A program made the position numbers and the translations under genes. From TA-20 sp035935115 (GTDB lineage: Archaea; Thermoproteota; Nitrososphaeria; Nitrososphaerales; Nitrosopumilaceae), in NCBI GenBank assembly GCA_035935115.1, contig DASYXK010000015.1, forward strand, positions 1 to 64,000: a DNA stretch of 64,000 bases, read 5' to 3'. Positions 24,907 through 33,840 of the stretch are shown here, one piece after another. The notes beneath the pieces were generated by a model. The model saw only the letters and a program-made list of their open reading frames with translations, had not been told where the DNA came from and did not search any database. Numbering within the stretch: the stretch's first letter is position 1; each line of letters begins with the position of its first letter.

Positions 24907-25697
24907 TGGAACAAGCAGAAATAGGCATATTTGGCGGAACTGGAATTTATGATTCTGGCCTCTTGACTGAAAGCAAAGAAATTACTATTGATACTCCATT
25001 TGGAAAGACGTCAGATTCTATAACAGTGGGATTTTTCAAAGGCAAAAAAGTTGCATTTATGCCACGGCATGGAAGAAAGCATACAATTCCACCTCATTTA
25101 ATTAATTTCAGGGCTAACATTTGGGCTTTCAAAGAAATTGGCATAAAGAGAATAATCGCACCTTCTGCAGTGGGAAGTCTAAAACCAGATCTCAAACCTG
25201 GAGATTTTGTTTTACCATCACAATTTATTGATTTTACAAAGTCAAGAAAGTATTCTTTTTTTGAGGGAGAAAAGGTAGTTCACATATCTGTTGCAGATCC
25301 TTTTTGCCCAGAACTTCAAGATGCAATAAGTAAAGCTGCAGATAGAATAAATCTAAAGATTCATAAAAATTGCACATATGTTTGCATAGAAGGACCAAGA
25401 TTTTCAACACGTGCTGAATCAAAATTCTATAAAGAAGTAATAGGAGCTGACATCATAGGCATGACTTTGGTACCAGAATGTCAGCTTGCCAGAGAAGCTC
25501 AAATATGCTATGCTTCAATTTCAACTGTCACAGATTATGACGTATGGGCAGATAAACCAGTAACAGCAAAAGAAGTTTTGGAAACATTATCAAAAAATGT
25601 TGAAACTACAAAGAAAATTCTTACTCTTATTCCTGATTTAATACCACCGCAAAGAAATTGTTCTTGTGAAAAGGCGCTAACAGAAGCTCAGTTTTAA
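24906..25697 (+). CDS. mtnP: S-methyl-5'-thioadenosine phosphorylase
   Basis: The 263-residue nucleoside phosphorylase has IGIFGGTGIYDSGLL, FMPRHGRKHTIPPHLINFRANIWA, and CIEGPRFSTRAESKF with GADIIGMT, the MTAP signature (PRF-ST and MT). It splits 5'-methylthioadenosine, the polyamine and SAM by-product, to adenine and methylthioribose-1-phosphate. It is translationally coupled to apt, and the end overlaps a convergent gene by 4 bases. Confidence 0.95.
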   Translation: MEQAEIGIFGGTGIYDSGLLTESKEITIDTPFGKTSDSITVGFFKGKKVAFMPRHGRKHTIPPHLINFRANIWAFKEIGIKRIIAPSAVGSLKPDLKPGDFVLPSQFIDFTKSRKYSFFEGEKVVHISVADPFCPELQDAISKAADRINLKIHKNCTYVCIEGPRFSTRAESKFYKEVIGADIIGMTLVPECQLAREAQICYASISTVTDYDVWADKPVTAKEVLETLSKNVETTKKILTLIPDLIPPQRNCSCEKALTEAQF

Positions 25698-25981
25698 CTG
25701 TCAGCAAAAGTTTCTTTTTTGAGTCCCTCTGGTAAAGTAATATCTCCACGAACTAATTTTTGTTGAAGTTCATTAATCACTTCATCTACATTATAACCTA
25801 ATTTGGCAATTGCTTTCTGAGTAGATTTAGGAATTTTTGCTCCAATATTATGTCCTCCAATTCTTCCAAAAGCAATAGCATTGAATCTAAACGAATAGAG
25901 CTCGTCAAGGGTAAAAACTCCAGTAATTTTAGCAGCTATCTGACTTCCATGAACATTGTTGATATGAACTCTAAGATTCAT
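25694..25981 (-). CDS. Small conserved-looking hypothetical protein
   Basis: The 95-residue protein has VHINNVHGSQIAAKITGV, a Gly-rich middle and an acidic helix (NVDEVINELQQKLVRG). There is no membrane segment or cysteine. I do not recognise a named family. It sits 9 bases after the Cys/His protein gene on the same strand, following the TrmB-like gene, so it may be the last gene of a three-gene unit. Confidence 0.65.
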   Translation of the reverse strand: MNLRVHINNVHGSQIAAKITGVFTLDELYSFRFNAIAFGRIGGHNIGAKIPKSTQKAIAKLGYNVDEVINELQQKLVRGDITLPEGLKKETFADS

Positions 25982-25990
25982 TAATAAACC

Positions 25991-26389
25991 CTAAATTTCA
26001 ACTGCCTTATTAACAGAGTTTTCTATAAGAAAGTTCCAGTGTTTTTCGTCTTGAATCTTAAAGTCATTTACTTTTAGCTTTATTACTTTCTCATCCAGAC
26101 ATTCATGTTGGATCTCATCGTCCTTTCTAAGCTTTACAAGCTTCCATTTTTCTTTATGTTTTTTTAAATTACATAAAAGAACTGCCCATTTTTGATCTTT
26201 GTCTATTTTTGGCATTCCTACATAATCTACTATATTTTCAATTCCTAGTTGTTTTTCTTCACAGAATATTTTTTTACATTTAACACAACGCCAGATATCA
26301 ACTGAGCCAATTGTTCTTTTTTCATAATTTATGTTTGTAACACCAAAATAAACTATTTCGTGTTTACATGTCTCTTGATCTGTTGACAT
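25991..26389 (-). CDS. Cysteine-containing hypothetical protein
   Basis: The 132-residue protein starts at ATG 26389, chosen because GGAG lies about 10 bases upstream; the longer frame from 26434 would overlap the upstream gene by 23 bases. The N-terminal part has CKHE and, later, WRCVKCKKIFC, suggesting a zinc-binding domain (about residues 7-50). The rest is charged, with WAVLLCNLKKHKEKWKLVKL. The family is unknown. It follows the winged-helix gene, possibly as its partner. Confidence 0.65.
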   Translation of the reverse strand: MSTDQETCKHEIVYFGVTNINYEKRTIGSVDIWRCVKCKKIFCEEKQLGIENIVDYVGMPKIDKDQKWAVLLCNLKKHKEKWKLVKLRKDDEIQHECLDEKVIKLKVNDFKIQDEKHWNFLIENSVNKAVEI

Positions 26390-26411
26390 GATTTCTTCTC
26401 CAGATATGGTT

Positions 26412-26771
26412 CTATTTAGTTCTTGCATCATCATATGGTTTTTCTAAAACAATAGATATGTTATCGACAAGTATATTTTTTTTAAATTGAATGTTTTCTC
26501 TTTGGCACATACGTTTGTACATATTTACAACTGCAAACCTTGGATGTGTCGATTCAAATTCTGTTGTTGTTATATCAATAAAACCACCAAGTTCGACTAG
26601 ACTTTGTGCAGTTTCTAGTGCTACTGAATCAGATATTTCTAATTTTTTTGCAATAGTTTCTGCAGACATTTTGCCATTTTTTACAACCAAAACAAACACC
26701 TTTGTTTGAATTGGTGAAAGCCTAAGCTCCGAGACTAGTTTTTCTTCAACATTATTCAAATTCACACTCAT
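26412..26771 (-). CDS. TrmB-like winged-helix transcription regulator
   Basis: The 119-residue protein has a helix-turn-helix of the TrmB type: LRLSPIQTKVFVLVVKNGKMSAETIAKKLEISDSVALETAQSLVELG. There is no sugar-binding C-terminal domain, so it is a short DNA-binding form. A TATA-like TTTAATTA at about 26793-26802 is 25 bases before ATG 26771, which favours that start over 26789. It heads the three-gene minus-strand unit and is divergent from ubiX. Confidence 0.75.
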   Translation of the reverse strand: MSVNLNNVEEKLVSELRLSPIQTKVFVLVVKNGKMSAETIAKKLEISDSVALETAQSLVELGGFIDITTTEFESTHPRFAVVNMYKRMCQRENIQFKKNILVDNISIVLEKPYDDARTK

Positions 26772-26856
26772 AACGTCTGAGAAAATCACGATGTAATTAA
26801 AGATGAGGCATGTATCGTATCGTTGGAATTAAATATTAAACTAAAGCAGTTCGTGT

Positions 26857-27414
26857 ATGAGGTTAATCATAGGTATCACTGGTAGCTCGGGTATTCTTTA
26901 TGGTATAAGAATGCTTGAAATTTTAAAGAAGTGTAATGTTGAAATTCATTTAATCATGACAGAGTGGGCAAAAAAATGTCTTGTTTTAGAGACAGAGTAT
27001 GATTTCAAATATGTAAGATCTCTTGCAGATCATTATTCTGATGACTCTAACATGGCGGCAAGTGTTTCAAGTGGAACCCACAAAACAGATGGAATGATTG
27101 TAATTCCATGTAGCATGAAGACACTTTCAAGCATAGCAAATGGTTATGAAGAAACTTTGGTTGCAAGAGCAGCTGGAGTAACTATAAAAGAATCAAGAAA
27201 ATTGATACTTGTTCCACGTGAAACACCAGTTACGAGCATCCATCTAGAAAATATGTTAAAACTTGCAAGGATTGGAGTGATCATTCTACCTGCAATGCCA
27301 GGATTCTACAATAAACCAAAAACAATAGATGACGTACTAAATCATGTTGTTGGAAAATGTCTAGATCAATTCGATATCGATCACAGTTTGTTCAAGCGAT
27401 GGGAAACTACCTAA
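26857..27414 (+). CDS. ubiX: UbiX-type flavin prenyltransferase
   Basis: The 185-residue flavoprotein has GITGSSGILYGIRML at the N-terminus, VIPCSMKTLSSIANGY and LVPRETPVTSIHLENMLKLA, the UbiX/Pad1 signature. It attaches a prenyl group to FMN, making the cofactor for UbiD-type decarboxylases. No ubiD is in this window. The promoter TTAAATATTAAA at about 26829-26838 is 25 bases before the ATG, consistent with leaderless transcription. Confidence 0.94.
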   Translation: MRLIIGITGSSGILYGIRMLEILKKCNVEIHLIMTEWAKKCLVLETEYDFKYVRSLADHYSDDSNMAASVSSGTHKTDGMIVIPCSMKTLSSIANGYEETLVARAAGVTIKESRKLILVPRETPVTSIHLENMLKLARIGVIILPAMPGFYNKPKTIDDVLNHVVGKCLDQFDIDHSLFKRWETT

Positions 27415-27547
27415 ATATTTTACAAAATATTTCATAATTTGATTAGAAATTAAATCAATAAAAATAACTTTAGTCTAATAGGTTTATCAGATGTAAAAAA
27501 TCAAAGATCCTTTATATTTGGTGTAATGATGGAATATACAGAAAACC

Positions 27548-28018
27548 TTGGCAAGCTACAAAAATAGATATTCAAATGACAAATCTCTTGATTTCATAAT
27601 ACCATTAATGGTATTGTTATTTCTTGGAGCAGTTTACATTATGTCTTTAAGAGCTTCAGAAGGCTATGTCAGCTTTATTTTGATAGGCATTACAGCTGCC
27701 ATTATGATTTACTGGGTAAGAGTACTAAAGAAGATGACAAAGGACACACAGCCGCAATATACTACAAAAGAGAGTGATACAAAGAATTGGGTATACGACT
27801 TGATAAAAGGAGATCAAGAATTGGTATTTGTAGCAGAAGTACCAGGACCAGAAGATCAAGTTACAGTTAGATTGATTGATGGCATTTTATACATAAGAGG
27901 ATCAAGCAAATTTTCTAAAGAAGTTCACATAGAAGCCACTCCAGATATGGGAATTCATGACTTTAAGTACAGAAATGGAGTTCTAACACTAAGAATTAAA
28001 AAATTAGAGGCTCTTTGA
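27548..28018 (+). CDS. Membrane-anchored Hsp20/CS-like protein
   Basis: The 156-residue protein starts at TTG 27548. Two transmembrane helices (about 15-33 and 40-58) are followed by a Lys-rich linker and a C-terminal beta-sandwich (about 90-155). The latter resembles the alpha-crystallin/Hsp20 core: a strand VAEVPG, then GILYIRGSS and the terminal RNGVLTLRIKK, which mirrors the NGVLTI-x-x-PK end of small heat-shock proteins. Both helices with a short loop place the chaperone-like domain in the cytoplasm. The tail overlaps top6A by 15 bases, convergent. Confidence 0.7.
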   Translation: MASYKNRYSNDKSLDFIIPLMVLLFLGAVYIMSLRASEGYVSFILIGITAAIMIYWVRVLKKMTKDTQPQYTTKESDTKNWVYDLIKGDQELVFVAEVPGPEDQVTVRLIDGILYIRGSSKFSKEVHIEATPDMGIHDFKYRNGVLTLRIKKLEAL

Positions 28019-29113
28019 TAACTCTAATTTTTCTGGCAGATATTTATCAGTAATATTTGTCAGTCCGTATTTAGAAAAGGCTTCAAGCTCAGCCTTTCGT
28101 TTTAGTTTTAAGAATACTTCCAGTTGTGTCTTCCAGTTTCCCTCTTGGTAGCGAGGATCCTTCTGCAAATCATATATTCTCTTAATATCGGATTCAGTCA
28201 TAGGTATTGTTGGGAGTTTGTATTTTTCAATATCTGTAGCCCATACACCAAGCCACTTTGCATCAGGAACTGTTAATTCTCTTAAATGTGCGGCGTTTGC
28301 AGATCCAGATTTTATGACCATAGCAATGTGTTCACCATATACATCGCCGTCTGCCAAGATAACAACTGGCAATCCCAGTTCTGTGTTAAGTCTTTTCAGA
28401 AGAGCCCTGGTAGAACGTGGTGCCTGGCCTGCAGTATCAACTATTATTGCTTTGAATTTTTTGTGAACTTTTTCTTCAACAAACCTTGTGAAAAGACCAC
28501 CTTTCTCTATTGCAATCACAAGCTCAGCACTTGTATCTATCAATTCTGCACTACTAAGGCTTGGTCCTATCAGATATCCATCAGGGTGATCAGAAAGATT
28601 AACTTTCCTTCCTTCATATCCAGGTACGGTATATTCTATTGTTAGATCCCCAAAAACACTGCTTCGCTCTTCAGGAAAGATGTGAAAGTCTTCTCGAGGA
28701 AATGAAAGTAAGGCCTCAAGATCAACTATTATATTATCAGATTCTGGCTGATCTTCAAAATCAATTTCAAAAGCTTGTGATGAATAATAAATATCTCTCA
28801 AGGTAGATGATTTTCCTTCTTTTACTAGTCTGTTTACAAAAAATGAAAGCCATGAAAGTTGTGTGTATGAACGAAGCTGCGACATGTTTCTTGCGCTTCG
28901 AACTGCACTAGAATTACCAAGAATGTATTGTCTTAATTTCTTATCATATACTATATTGCTAACAGATCTGCTTGGAATTGAAAATTGTGGAAATTTACCA
29001 TTCTCCAAATCATTATAAATTGTAAGACCCTGATTTTTTAGCGTTAAAAGTAATTTTTCCTTTCTTGCTTCCGCAGTTTTAGCTGTTTTAGATTTGTTGT
29101 TCTTCAAGTTCAC
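28004..29113 (-). CDS. top6A: DNA topoisomerase VI subunit A
   Basis: The 369-residue Spo11 homologue has STLRDIYYSSQAF with the catalytic Tyr (5'-phosphotyrosine forming). Its TOPRIM domain carries the metal triad in LADGDVYGEHIAMV (DxD) and an upstream Glu in VIAIEKGG. With subunit B it relaxes and decatenates DNA by ATP-dependent double-strand passage. The start overlaps the top6B stop by 26 bases, and it is distal in the KH-Top6B-Top6A unit. Confidence 0.96.
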   Translation of the reverse strand: MNLKNNKSKTAKTAEARKEKLLLTLKNQGLTIYNDLENGKFPQFSIPSRSVSNIVYDKKLRQYILGNSSAVRSARNMSQLRSYTQLSWLSFFVNRLVKEGKSSTLRDIYYSSQAFEIDFEDQPESDNIIVDLEALLSFPREDFHIFPEERSSVFGDLTIEYTVPGYEGRKVNLSDHPDGYLIGPSLSSAELIDTSAELVIAIEKGGLFTRFVEEKVHKKFKAIIVDTAGQAPRSTRALLKRLNTELGLPVVILADGDVYGEHIAMVIKSGSANAAHLRELTVPDAKWLGVWATDIEKYKLPTIPMTESDIKRIYDLQKDPRYQEGNWKTQLEVFLKLKRKAELEAFSKYGLTNITDKYLPEKLELSKSL

Positions 29114-30932
29114 TTCCCTTCTTTATTAGTTGTTTATAATTTGGTTCTTTTTTGTTTGCAGAAAGCTCCGTTGCAAATTGTGCAATAAGTGGGATGTATT
29201 TTGAATATAGGTTAGCTCTTTTTTTTGCCATGTCTGCTATTCCTTGTCTTGACATATGTACTGCCAATTTTCTTGCCAAATACTGTAATGCATTTTTAAG
29301 TTCGCGTTCTATTTCAGGTCTGTCAGCAACATTTTCCTTTCCTACCGTTTTGTATGGAATTCTGGTAGAACATATATGTGAAACAATAACAAGAGGTGGA
29401 TCTCCCTTAATCTTATAACGACTCCAATCCATTTCATTTACAATCTTAAGAACAACATCACTTCCTTCATCATAAAGAAGTGGAATACGGTTGGCAAAGC
29501 GATATACCTTAAGTCCGGCCGCCGGAATATCTCCCCCATATGCAACTCCCATCTCAACTACAAATGGAAATCCAGAGTAAGCAGAAGCACTTCGCTGAAT
29601 AACAGACGCAAATTCTGGATTAAAAAATTTCATTACTCCTTTTGATAATGGCTCTTCTCCAAGGGGTGCAAGGCAACTTGGATCTGGGGACAGAAATTCT
29701 TCAAATTTTTGAAGTGCGTCAGCAAGTTTAACAAGTTCATCATTAGTCATACTGCCAATTCTTTTTTCAGACTTAAATTTGGCAAATTCACAGAATTTAT
29801 CTGCAGTTGTTGGTCCAACTCGTTGGAATCTTTTTGTCAAAAAGGCATGTAAGGTATCTCCCTGTACAGTATTTGCTAGTTGTTTGTAATATGGACTCTC
29901 TGAATCTAATTCAACTACATGTGATTTAGATTCACCAAAATTCCAATATGTGAGTTTTTTATTTGCAACATCAAGATCATCTATACGAATTTTGCTCAAT
30001 CCATCAAAATCTAAATTGAGAAATGATATCATTGCAACAACTGTTCTTACAGGCCTAGAAAGACCTGACCATTTTTTCTGTGCTCGTTCCATGATACCTT
30101 TTGAATTAAGATTTTTTTTCTGCAATCCAAGTTCACTTCGAACTTTTGTAATCATATTATTATCAACAATTGGTATTTGATAGTGTGTATCTACTATCAT
30201 TCTTCTAATTGTCTCTACATCAATGCCATGTGGATGTGGTTTTATGATAGTAGGTGCAGGTGGCATTTCTTTTACAATTCTGGGAAAATGAGATTTTTCT
30301 CCGGAAGGATCTTCAAATGTTATAGAAGCATATGGCGTGATCAGGGATGTTTGTGATACATAATCACGAATTTTAGTTCCTGCCTTTGAATAGTCTCCCT
30401 CTAAAATAATGCTAACTGAAAGCCCAGTTTTTGAAGCTTCTTTTGTGGTATGTTTTTGTATAACTGGTTTATTTTTTTGTATATCAAGTAACATTACAAA
30501 TTCATCTTGTGTTTTCCCATCGGCACAGCTTTTTACAATAACTGGCTTGTTTGTTGTAATCTGACCATATAGTATAGCCATTGTTGCTCCAAGTCCAAAC
30601 ATGCCTCTGGCTTGTTTTAATCCGAATTTTGAGCCATAGAGAACAGTTCCAAATGCGAGAGGCACATGTTTTGGTTCAATGCCAGGGCCATTGTCTTTTA
30701 CTGAAAGTATGTATGGTTTTGGATCTGGTTGTTCAGGATCTACTGCTTTAATTGACAGATGAATATCTGGTAAAATTTTCTTTTGGTCACATGCATCTAA
30801 TGCATTTTCAACAAATTCTCTAACTGATGTATATAGTGATCTTGTAGGATTACTAAAACCTGCAAGATCTCTATTTCTATAAAAAAACTCACTTGGTGAG
30901 ATCTGGCTAAAGGTTTCTTTAGTCAAAGACAT
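29088..30932 (-). CDS. top6B: DNA topoisomerase VI subunit B
   Basis: The 614-residue GHKL ATPase has REFVENALDACDQ (Glu/Asn box), VKDNGPGIEP and ARGMFGLGATMAIL, the Bergerat fold, then the H2TH region and the transducer domain. ATP binding dimerises it to control passage by Top6A. The first 14 bases overlap the end of the KH-protein gene. The length is somewhat longer than in Sulfolobus but within the archaeal range. Confidence 0.97.
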   Translation of the reverse strand: MSLTKETFSQISPSEFFYRNRDLAGFSNPTRSLYTSVREFVENALDACDQKKILPDIHLSIKAVDPEQPDPKPYILSVKDNGPGIEPKHVPLAFGTVLYGSKFGLKQARGMFGLGATMAILYGQITTNKPVIVKSCADGKTQDEFVMLLDIQKNKPVIQKHTTKEASKTGLSVSIILEGDYSKAGTKIRDYVSQTSLITPYASITFEDPSGEKSHFPRIVKEMPPAPTIIKPHPHGIDVETIRRMIVDTHYQIPIVDNNMITKVRSELGLQKKNLNSKGIMERAQKKWSGLSRPVRTVVAMISFLNLDFDGLSKIRIDDLDVANKKLTYWNFGESKSHVVELDSESPYYKQLANTVQGDTLHAFLTKRFQRVGPTTADKFCEFAKFKSEKRIGSMTNDELVKLADALQKFEEFLSPDPSCLAPLGEEPLSKGVMKFFNPEFASVIQRSASAYSGFPFVVEMGVAYGGDIPAAGLKVYRFANRIPLLYDEGSDVVLKIVNEMDWSRYKIKGDPPLVIVSHICSTRIPYKTVGKENVADRPEIERELKNALQYLARKLAVHMSRQGIADMAKKRANLYSKYIPLIAQFATELSANKKEPNYKQLIKKGSELEEQQI

Positions 30933-31491
30933 TTCCGTTCTCCCATAGCTGTAGTCTTTCTAGTTTTTCTCTGCGTCTTGCTTCCTGTAAGTCATTGTAA
31001 ACTTTTCCATGTGTGCTTCCACTTGAGAGTGTAGTAATGGCATCTACTGCAGTTCTTAGGTGATTTCCTTCCCCAATTATTGCTACTGTACGTCCATAGA
31101 CTGAGATACTTGCACCGCTAAGTTGTTCCATATTTTGTCTGACTCTACCACCCTCTCCAATTATTCTTGCTTTTATTCTTTCAATATGGGAAGAAGATTT
31201 ACCGCCAAATTCTCTCAAATCAATAACATGTAATGCATTTTCACCCTGTAAAAGCCGCATTGCTTTTTCAGGAGAAAATCCACGACCTATTGCCATAACA
31301 ACTTCTTCAGCCTTGAAAGGAAGCATATCTTCTATTTTTCCAGTTCCTCTAATAGTTACTTCACCTGATTCGCTATCTATATCAATTGTAACTGAGCATA
31401 TTTTTTCTATTTTTAATTTTACTTTTCCTGATTTGCCAATTAGTACGCCAATTCTATCAAGTGGAATAAGAATAACTTTTTCAAAACTCAA
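30919..31491 (-). CDS. KH-domain rRNA-processing protein (Pno1/Dim2-like)
   Basis: The 190-residue protein carries two KH domains: the first with RIGVLIGKSGKVKLKIEK and the second with ARIIGEGGRVRQNMEQLSG. This is the archaeal homologue of Dim2/Pno1/Krr1, which binds the 3' end of small-subunit rRNA and works with aIF2-alpha, RIO1 and Dim1/KsgA in subunit assembly. It directly follows RIO1 (4-base overlap), matching the functional link. Confidence 0.9.
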   Translation of the reverse strand: MSFEKVILIPLDRIGVLIGKSGKVKLKIEKICSVTIDIDSESGEVTIRGTGKIEDMLPFKAEEVVMAIGRGFSPEKAMRLLQGENALHVIDLREFGGKSSSHIERIKARIIGEGGRVRQNMEQLSGASISVYGRTVAIIGEGNHLRTAVDAITTLSSGSTHGKVYNDLQEARRREKLERLQLWENGNVFD

Positions 31492-32276
31492 TTCATTATC
31501 CTCTCAAGTATATCAGATGGATTCTCTACTGTCAAGCCTCTTTTAACAAAGAAATTAGTTATATTTTTAATATCTCTTTCAAGGAATTCTTTTGCATTTT
31601 GATGTTTTATGTCAACTGAGGAACCAAAATCAAGTACAATCAAACCTTTCTCAGTTTTAAAGATATTATATTCAGACAAATCAGCATGTACTAGTTTAGC
31701 CTTGGTATAAAGATCTGAAATAATTGAAATTGATTGTCTATAGTCATCATAAGTAACTTCGATTTCTACTAAGGTAGGTGCAGGTACTCCATCTTTTCCT
31801 ACAAATTCTAAAGCTAATACATTTTTTATCAGGCTAACAGGTCTGACTGCTGGAATACCAGCCTTGACACATTGATTCAAATTTCGAAATTCCTTTTTGG
31901 CCCAAAGCTCCACCATATTTCTGGTACCTTTTTTGATACTTGAAAATCTTGGATCCCCTAGAAGATATGGAAGTCTTTTTTTAAAATTAGTGGCAGTTAC
32001 AAGATATATCTTCAAGGCAATATCTCTTCCAGAAGGATCCACAGCCCAATATACCTTAGATTCTTTACCAGAACCAATTGTTCCGTTAACATACGATATA
32101 ATTCCAGAATTTATCATCTTTGATAAGATCATTATTGTAGTTTTGTCCAGAACATCGTCTACAACTTTATTTCTATCAAATACGCCTTTGTAGGATTTCT
32201 CCCTTCTCTCATTTGCAAGAACTTTATGATCAATTCGTTCTGCTAGTTTCTTTTCAAGATCGTCTGACAACATCAT
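31488..32276 (-). CDS. rio1: RIO1-type serine protein kinase
   Basis: The 262-residue kinase has GTIGSGKESKVYWAVDPSG (Rio1 form of the ATP loop), LKIYLVTATNFKKRLPYLLGDPRF, the catalytic VHADLSEYNIF and the metal-binding LDFGSS. RIO1 drives late maturation of the small ribosomal subunit. Neighbours are the KH protein and aIF1A, the usual archaeal order. Confidence 0.95.
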   Translation of the reverse strand: MMLSDDLEKKLAERIDHKVLANERREKSYKGVFDRNKVVDDVLDKTTIMILSKMINSGIISYVNGTIGSGKESKVYWAVDPSGRDIALKIYLVTATNFKKRLPYLLGDPRFSSIKKGTRNMVELWAKKEFRNLNQCVKAGIPAVRPVSLIKNVLALEFVGKDGVPAPTLVEIEVTYDDYRQSISIISDLYTKAKLVHADLSEYNIFKTEKGLIVLDFGSSVDIKHQNAKEFLERDIKNITNFFVKRGLTVENPSDILERIMN

Positions 32277-32313
32277 AAATTGAATTTACCGTGTAAAATT
32301 AGTTACGGATATG

Positions 32314-32634
32314 TTAGAAGTCTTTTGGCAAATGACCGTTATTTTTCAACCAGTCAACTTGAGATAGAGTATACCTCCAAGTAATATCACCTTTTTCATC
32401 TGCTTTGAAATCCCATGGAGCAATTGTAACAACATCATTATCACGTATCCAGATTTTTCTTTTTAGCTTTCCACGAATTCTACCCATTCGTGTTTTATCA
32501 TCAGTACATTTTACCAAAACATGATCACTACCTAAAAGTTTTATAACTCTACCAAGAAGTTCGTATTCCTCTGGTAATTTCATTTCTTTAAGTTCACTTT
32601 CGTTTAGAACTTTACGTTTTCCCACTATGATCAA
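32314..32634 (-). CDS. eif1A: Translation initiation factor aIF1A
   Basis: The 106-residue OB-fold protein has LLGRVIKLLGSDHVLVKC and TRMGRIRGKLKRKIWIRDNDVVTIAPWDF, the eIF1A/IF1 signature. It binds the ribosomal A site during initiation and aids start-codon selection. It is placed between DUF424/aIF2-beta and RIO1 in the minus-strand operon. Confidence 0.97.
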   Translation of the reverse strand: MIIVGKRKVLNESELKEMKLPEEYELLGRVIKLLGSDHVLVKCTDDKTRMGRIRGKLKRKIWIRDNDVVTIAPWDFKADEKGDITWRYTLSQVDWLKNNGHLPKDF

Positions 32635-32674
32635 AAAATGTTTCCTCTCGAACGTATATAATTGTGGTGTTTTG

Positions 32675-32971
32675 TCAGAATTTAAAAACTAAAAGAAATG
32701 GAATGTCCTCAATTTCTTTTACACCTTTTGAAGATCCTATTCCAATTTTGATAGATAAAGAAATAGTTTCTTTTCCTACCATGTTTATTATTGAACAAGT
32801 TTTCAAAAGTTCTTCTGCTTCCTCCTTCTCAACAATTCGTTCTGCAAAATAGCTTCTGCTAATGTTTAATGTTAAATCTGATTTTGTAATAGTTCTTCCA
32901 ACTAGATTGGCATCACAAATATTCAGCATCCTTTTTTGTTGATAAATAACTGTTCGTACTGCAAACGCCAT
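32675..32971 (-). CDS. DUF424 family protein
   Basis: The 98-residue protein has ICDANLVGRTI and a Glu-rich helix before a hydrophobic strand region (SIINMVGKETISLSIKIG), as in the archaeal DUF424 family that commonly lies beside aIF2-beta. A translation-related role is inferred only from location. Its start shares one base with the aIF2-beta stop. Confidence 0.82.
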   Translation of the reverse strand: MAFAVRTVIYQQKRMLNICDANLVGRTITKSDLTLNISRSYFAERIVEKEEAEELLKTCSIINMVGKETISLSIKIGIGSSKGVKEIEDIPFLLVFKF

Positions 32972-33393
32972 TACGCGTATGGACCCTTAAGTGAGGATTT
33001 TGCTCCACATGCTTCACATACTAGGAAAGTGAGCCTATTTGATTTTTCTACTCTAGTATCAGGACTTTTGCAGGTCGGACATTCCAAATATTCTTTTACG
33101 TATCTTGTCAAAAGCATAGTAAAATCATGGGGATCTTTTTTTCCTACGAATACTGCTTTATCACCAGCCACTTGAACTGGTGATGCAAACTCTTTTGAAA
33201 GATATTGAAGTACTTTTTCAGGATCCCTTCTTAGAAGTTTTGGAAAGTCAGCAAAGTTACGGAAAAATGTTCTGTTACCTTGCCACATTATGTCAACTGC
33301 TGGGAGTTCAAACCTAGAACCTGTATCTTTTTTGTTTTCAGAAATCTTGTCTTGGATTTTTTTTAATAGTTTTTCATATTCGCCTTTTGCCAA
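32971..33393 (-). CDS. eif2B: Translation initiation factor aIF2 subunit beta
   Basis: The 140-residue protein has the aIF2-beta core with RTFFRNFADFPKLLRRDPEKVLQYLSKE and VGKKDPHDFTMLLTRYVKEYL. A C-terminal zinc ribbon C..C-17-C..C (CPTCKS and CEACGA) follows. With alpha and gamma it brings initiator tRNA to the ribosome. It is the first gene of a minus-strand run leading to DUF424, aIF1A, RIO1, KH and topoisomerase VI. Confidence 0.96.
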   Translation of the reverse strand: MAKGEYEKLLKKIQDKISENKKDTGSRFELPAVDIMWQGNRTFFRNFADFPKLLRRDPEKVLQYLSKEFASPVQVAGDKAVFVGKKDPHDFTMLLTRYVKEYLECPTCKSPDTRVEKSNRLTFLVCEACGAKSSLKGPYA

Positions 33394-33453
33394 TAACAGA
33401 ACTCGCGGATGGCTACCTATATTGATTTAGTTTAAAAAAGAAGAAAATGGTCC

Positions 33454-33597
33454 CTAAGGCTTTCCTATTCGAAAAACGTTAGTGCCACATTTTGGGCATG
33501 TGCCCTTTACTGCAGGTCGGCCGTTTTTTAGCTTAACTTCTTTTGGACCCGATATCTCGACTTTCTTCCTGCATTTTACGCAATATGCTGTAGTCAT
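33454..33597 (-). CDS. 47-residue zinc-ribbon protein (DUF5679-like)
   Basis: A short frame encodes TTAYCVKCRKK at the start, KLKNGRPAVKGTCPKCGT in the middle and a basic end. Two CxxC pairs with the K-NGRPA-KG element match the small DUF5679 family I recognise. It is probably a zinc-binding protein of unknown role. The gene lies upstream of aIF2-beta on the same strand, about 60 bases away. Confidence 0.75.
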   Translation of the reverse strand: MTTAYCVKCRKKVEISGPKEVKLKNGRPAVKGTCPKCGTNVFRIGKP

Positions 33598-33703
33598 TTC
33601 ACATGTTTACGAATGAAGTTGTATTTAGGAAGACGATGTAAAAATTATTTCACTATACGCTAGAGGCTCATGAATTTTTACAATTTGTTTATTAGTTGAG
33701 ATA

Positions 33704-33718
33704 TATAGAAATTCTATA
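33704..33718. repeat. Palindrome in the gap before 33841
   Basis: TATAGAA-A-TTCTATA is a perfect 7-bp palindrome. A looser TTAGAA/TTCTAA repeat follows at about 33724-33745. The 33598-33840 gap otherwise shows only AT-rich DNA and a TTTTAA element shortly before the next gene. The palindrome could be an operator. Confidence 0.3.
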
Positions 33719-33840
33719 AAATGTTAGAATTTTTTGTTATTTCTAATGAGTAAATGATCCAACTTTCATAAATTAGCAAATTTGTGCCTAATGAGATATA
33801 AAATTACGTTAGAGTCAGTTATGCTTTTAACCGCCATCGC

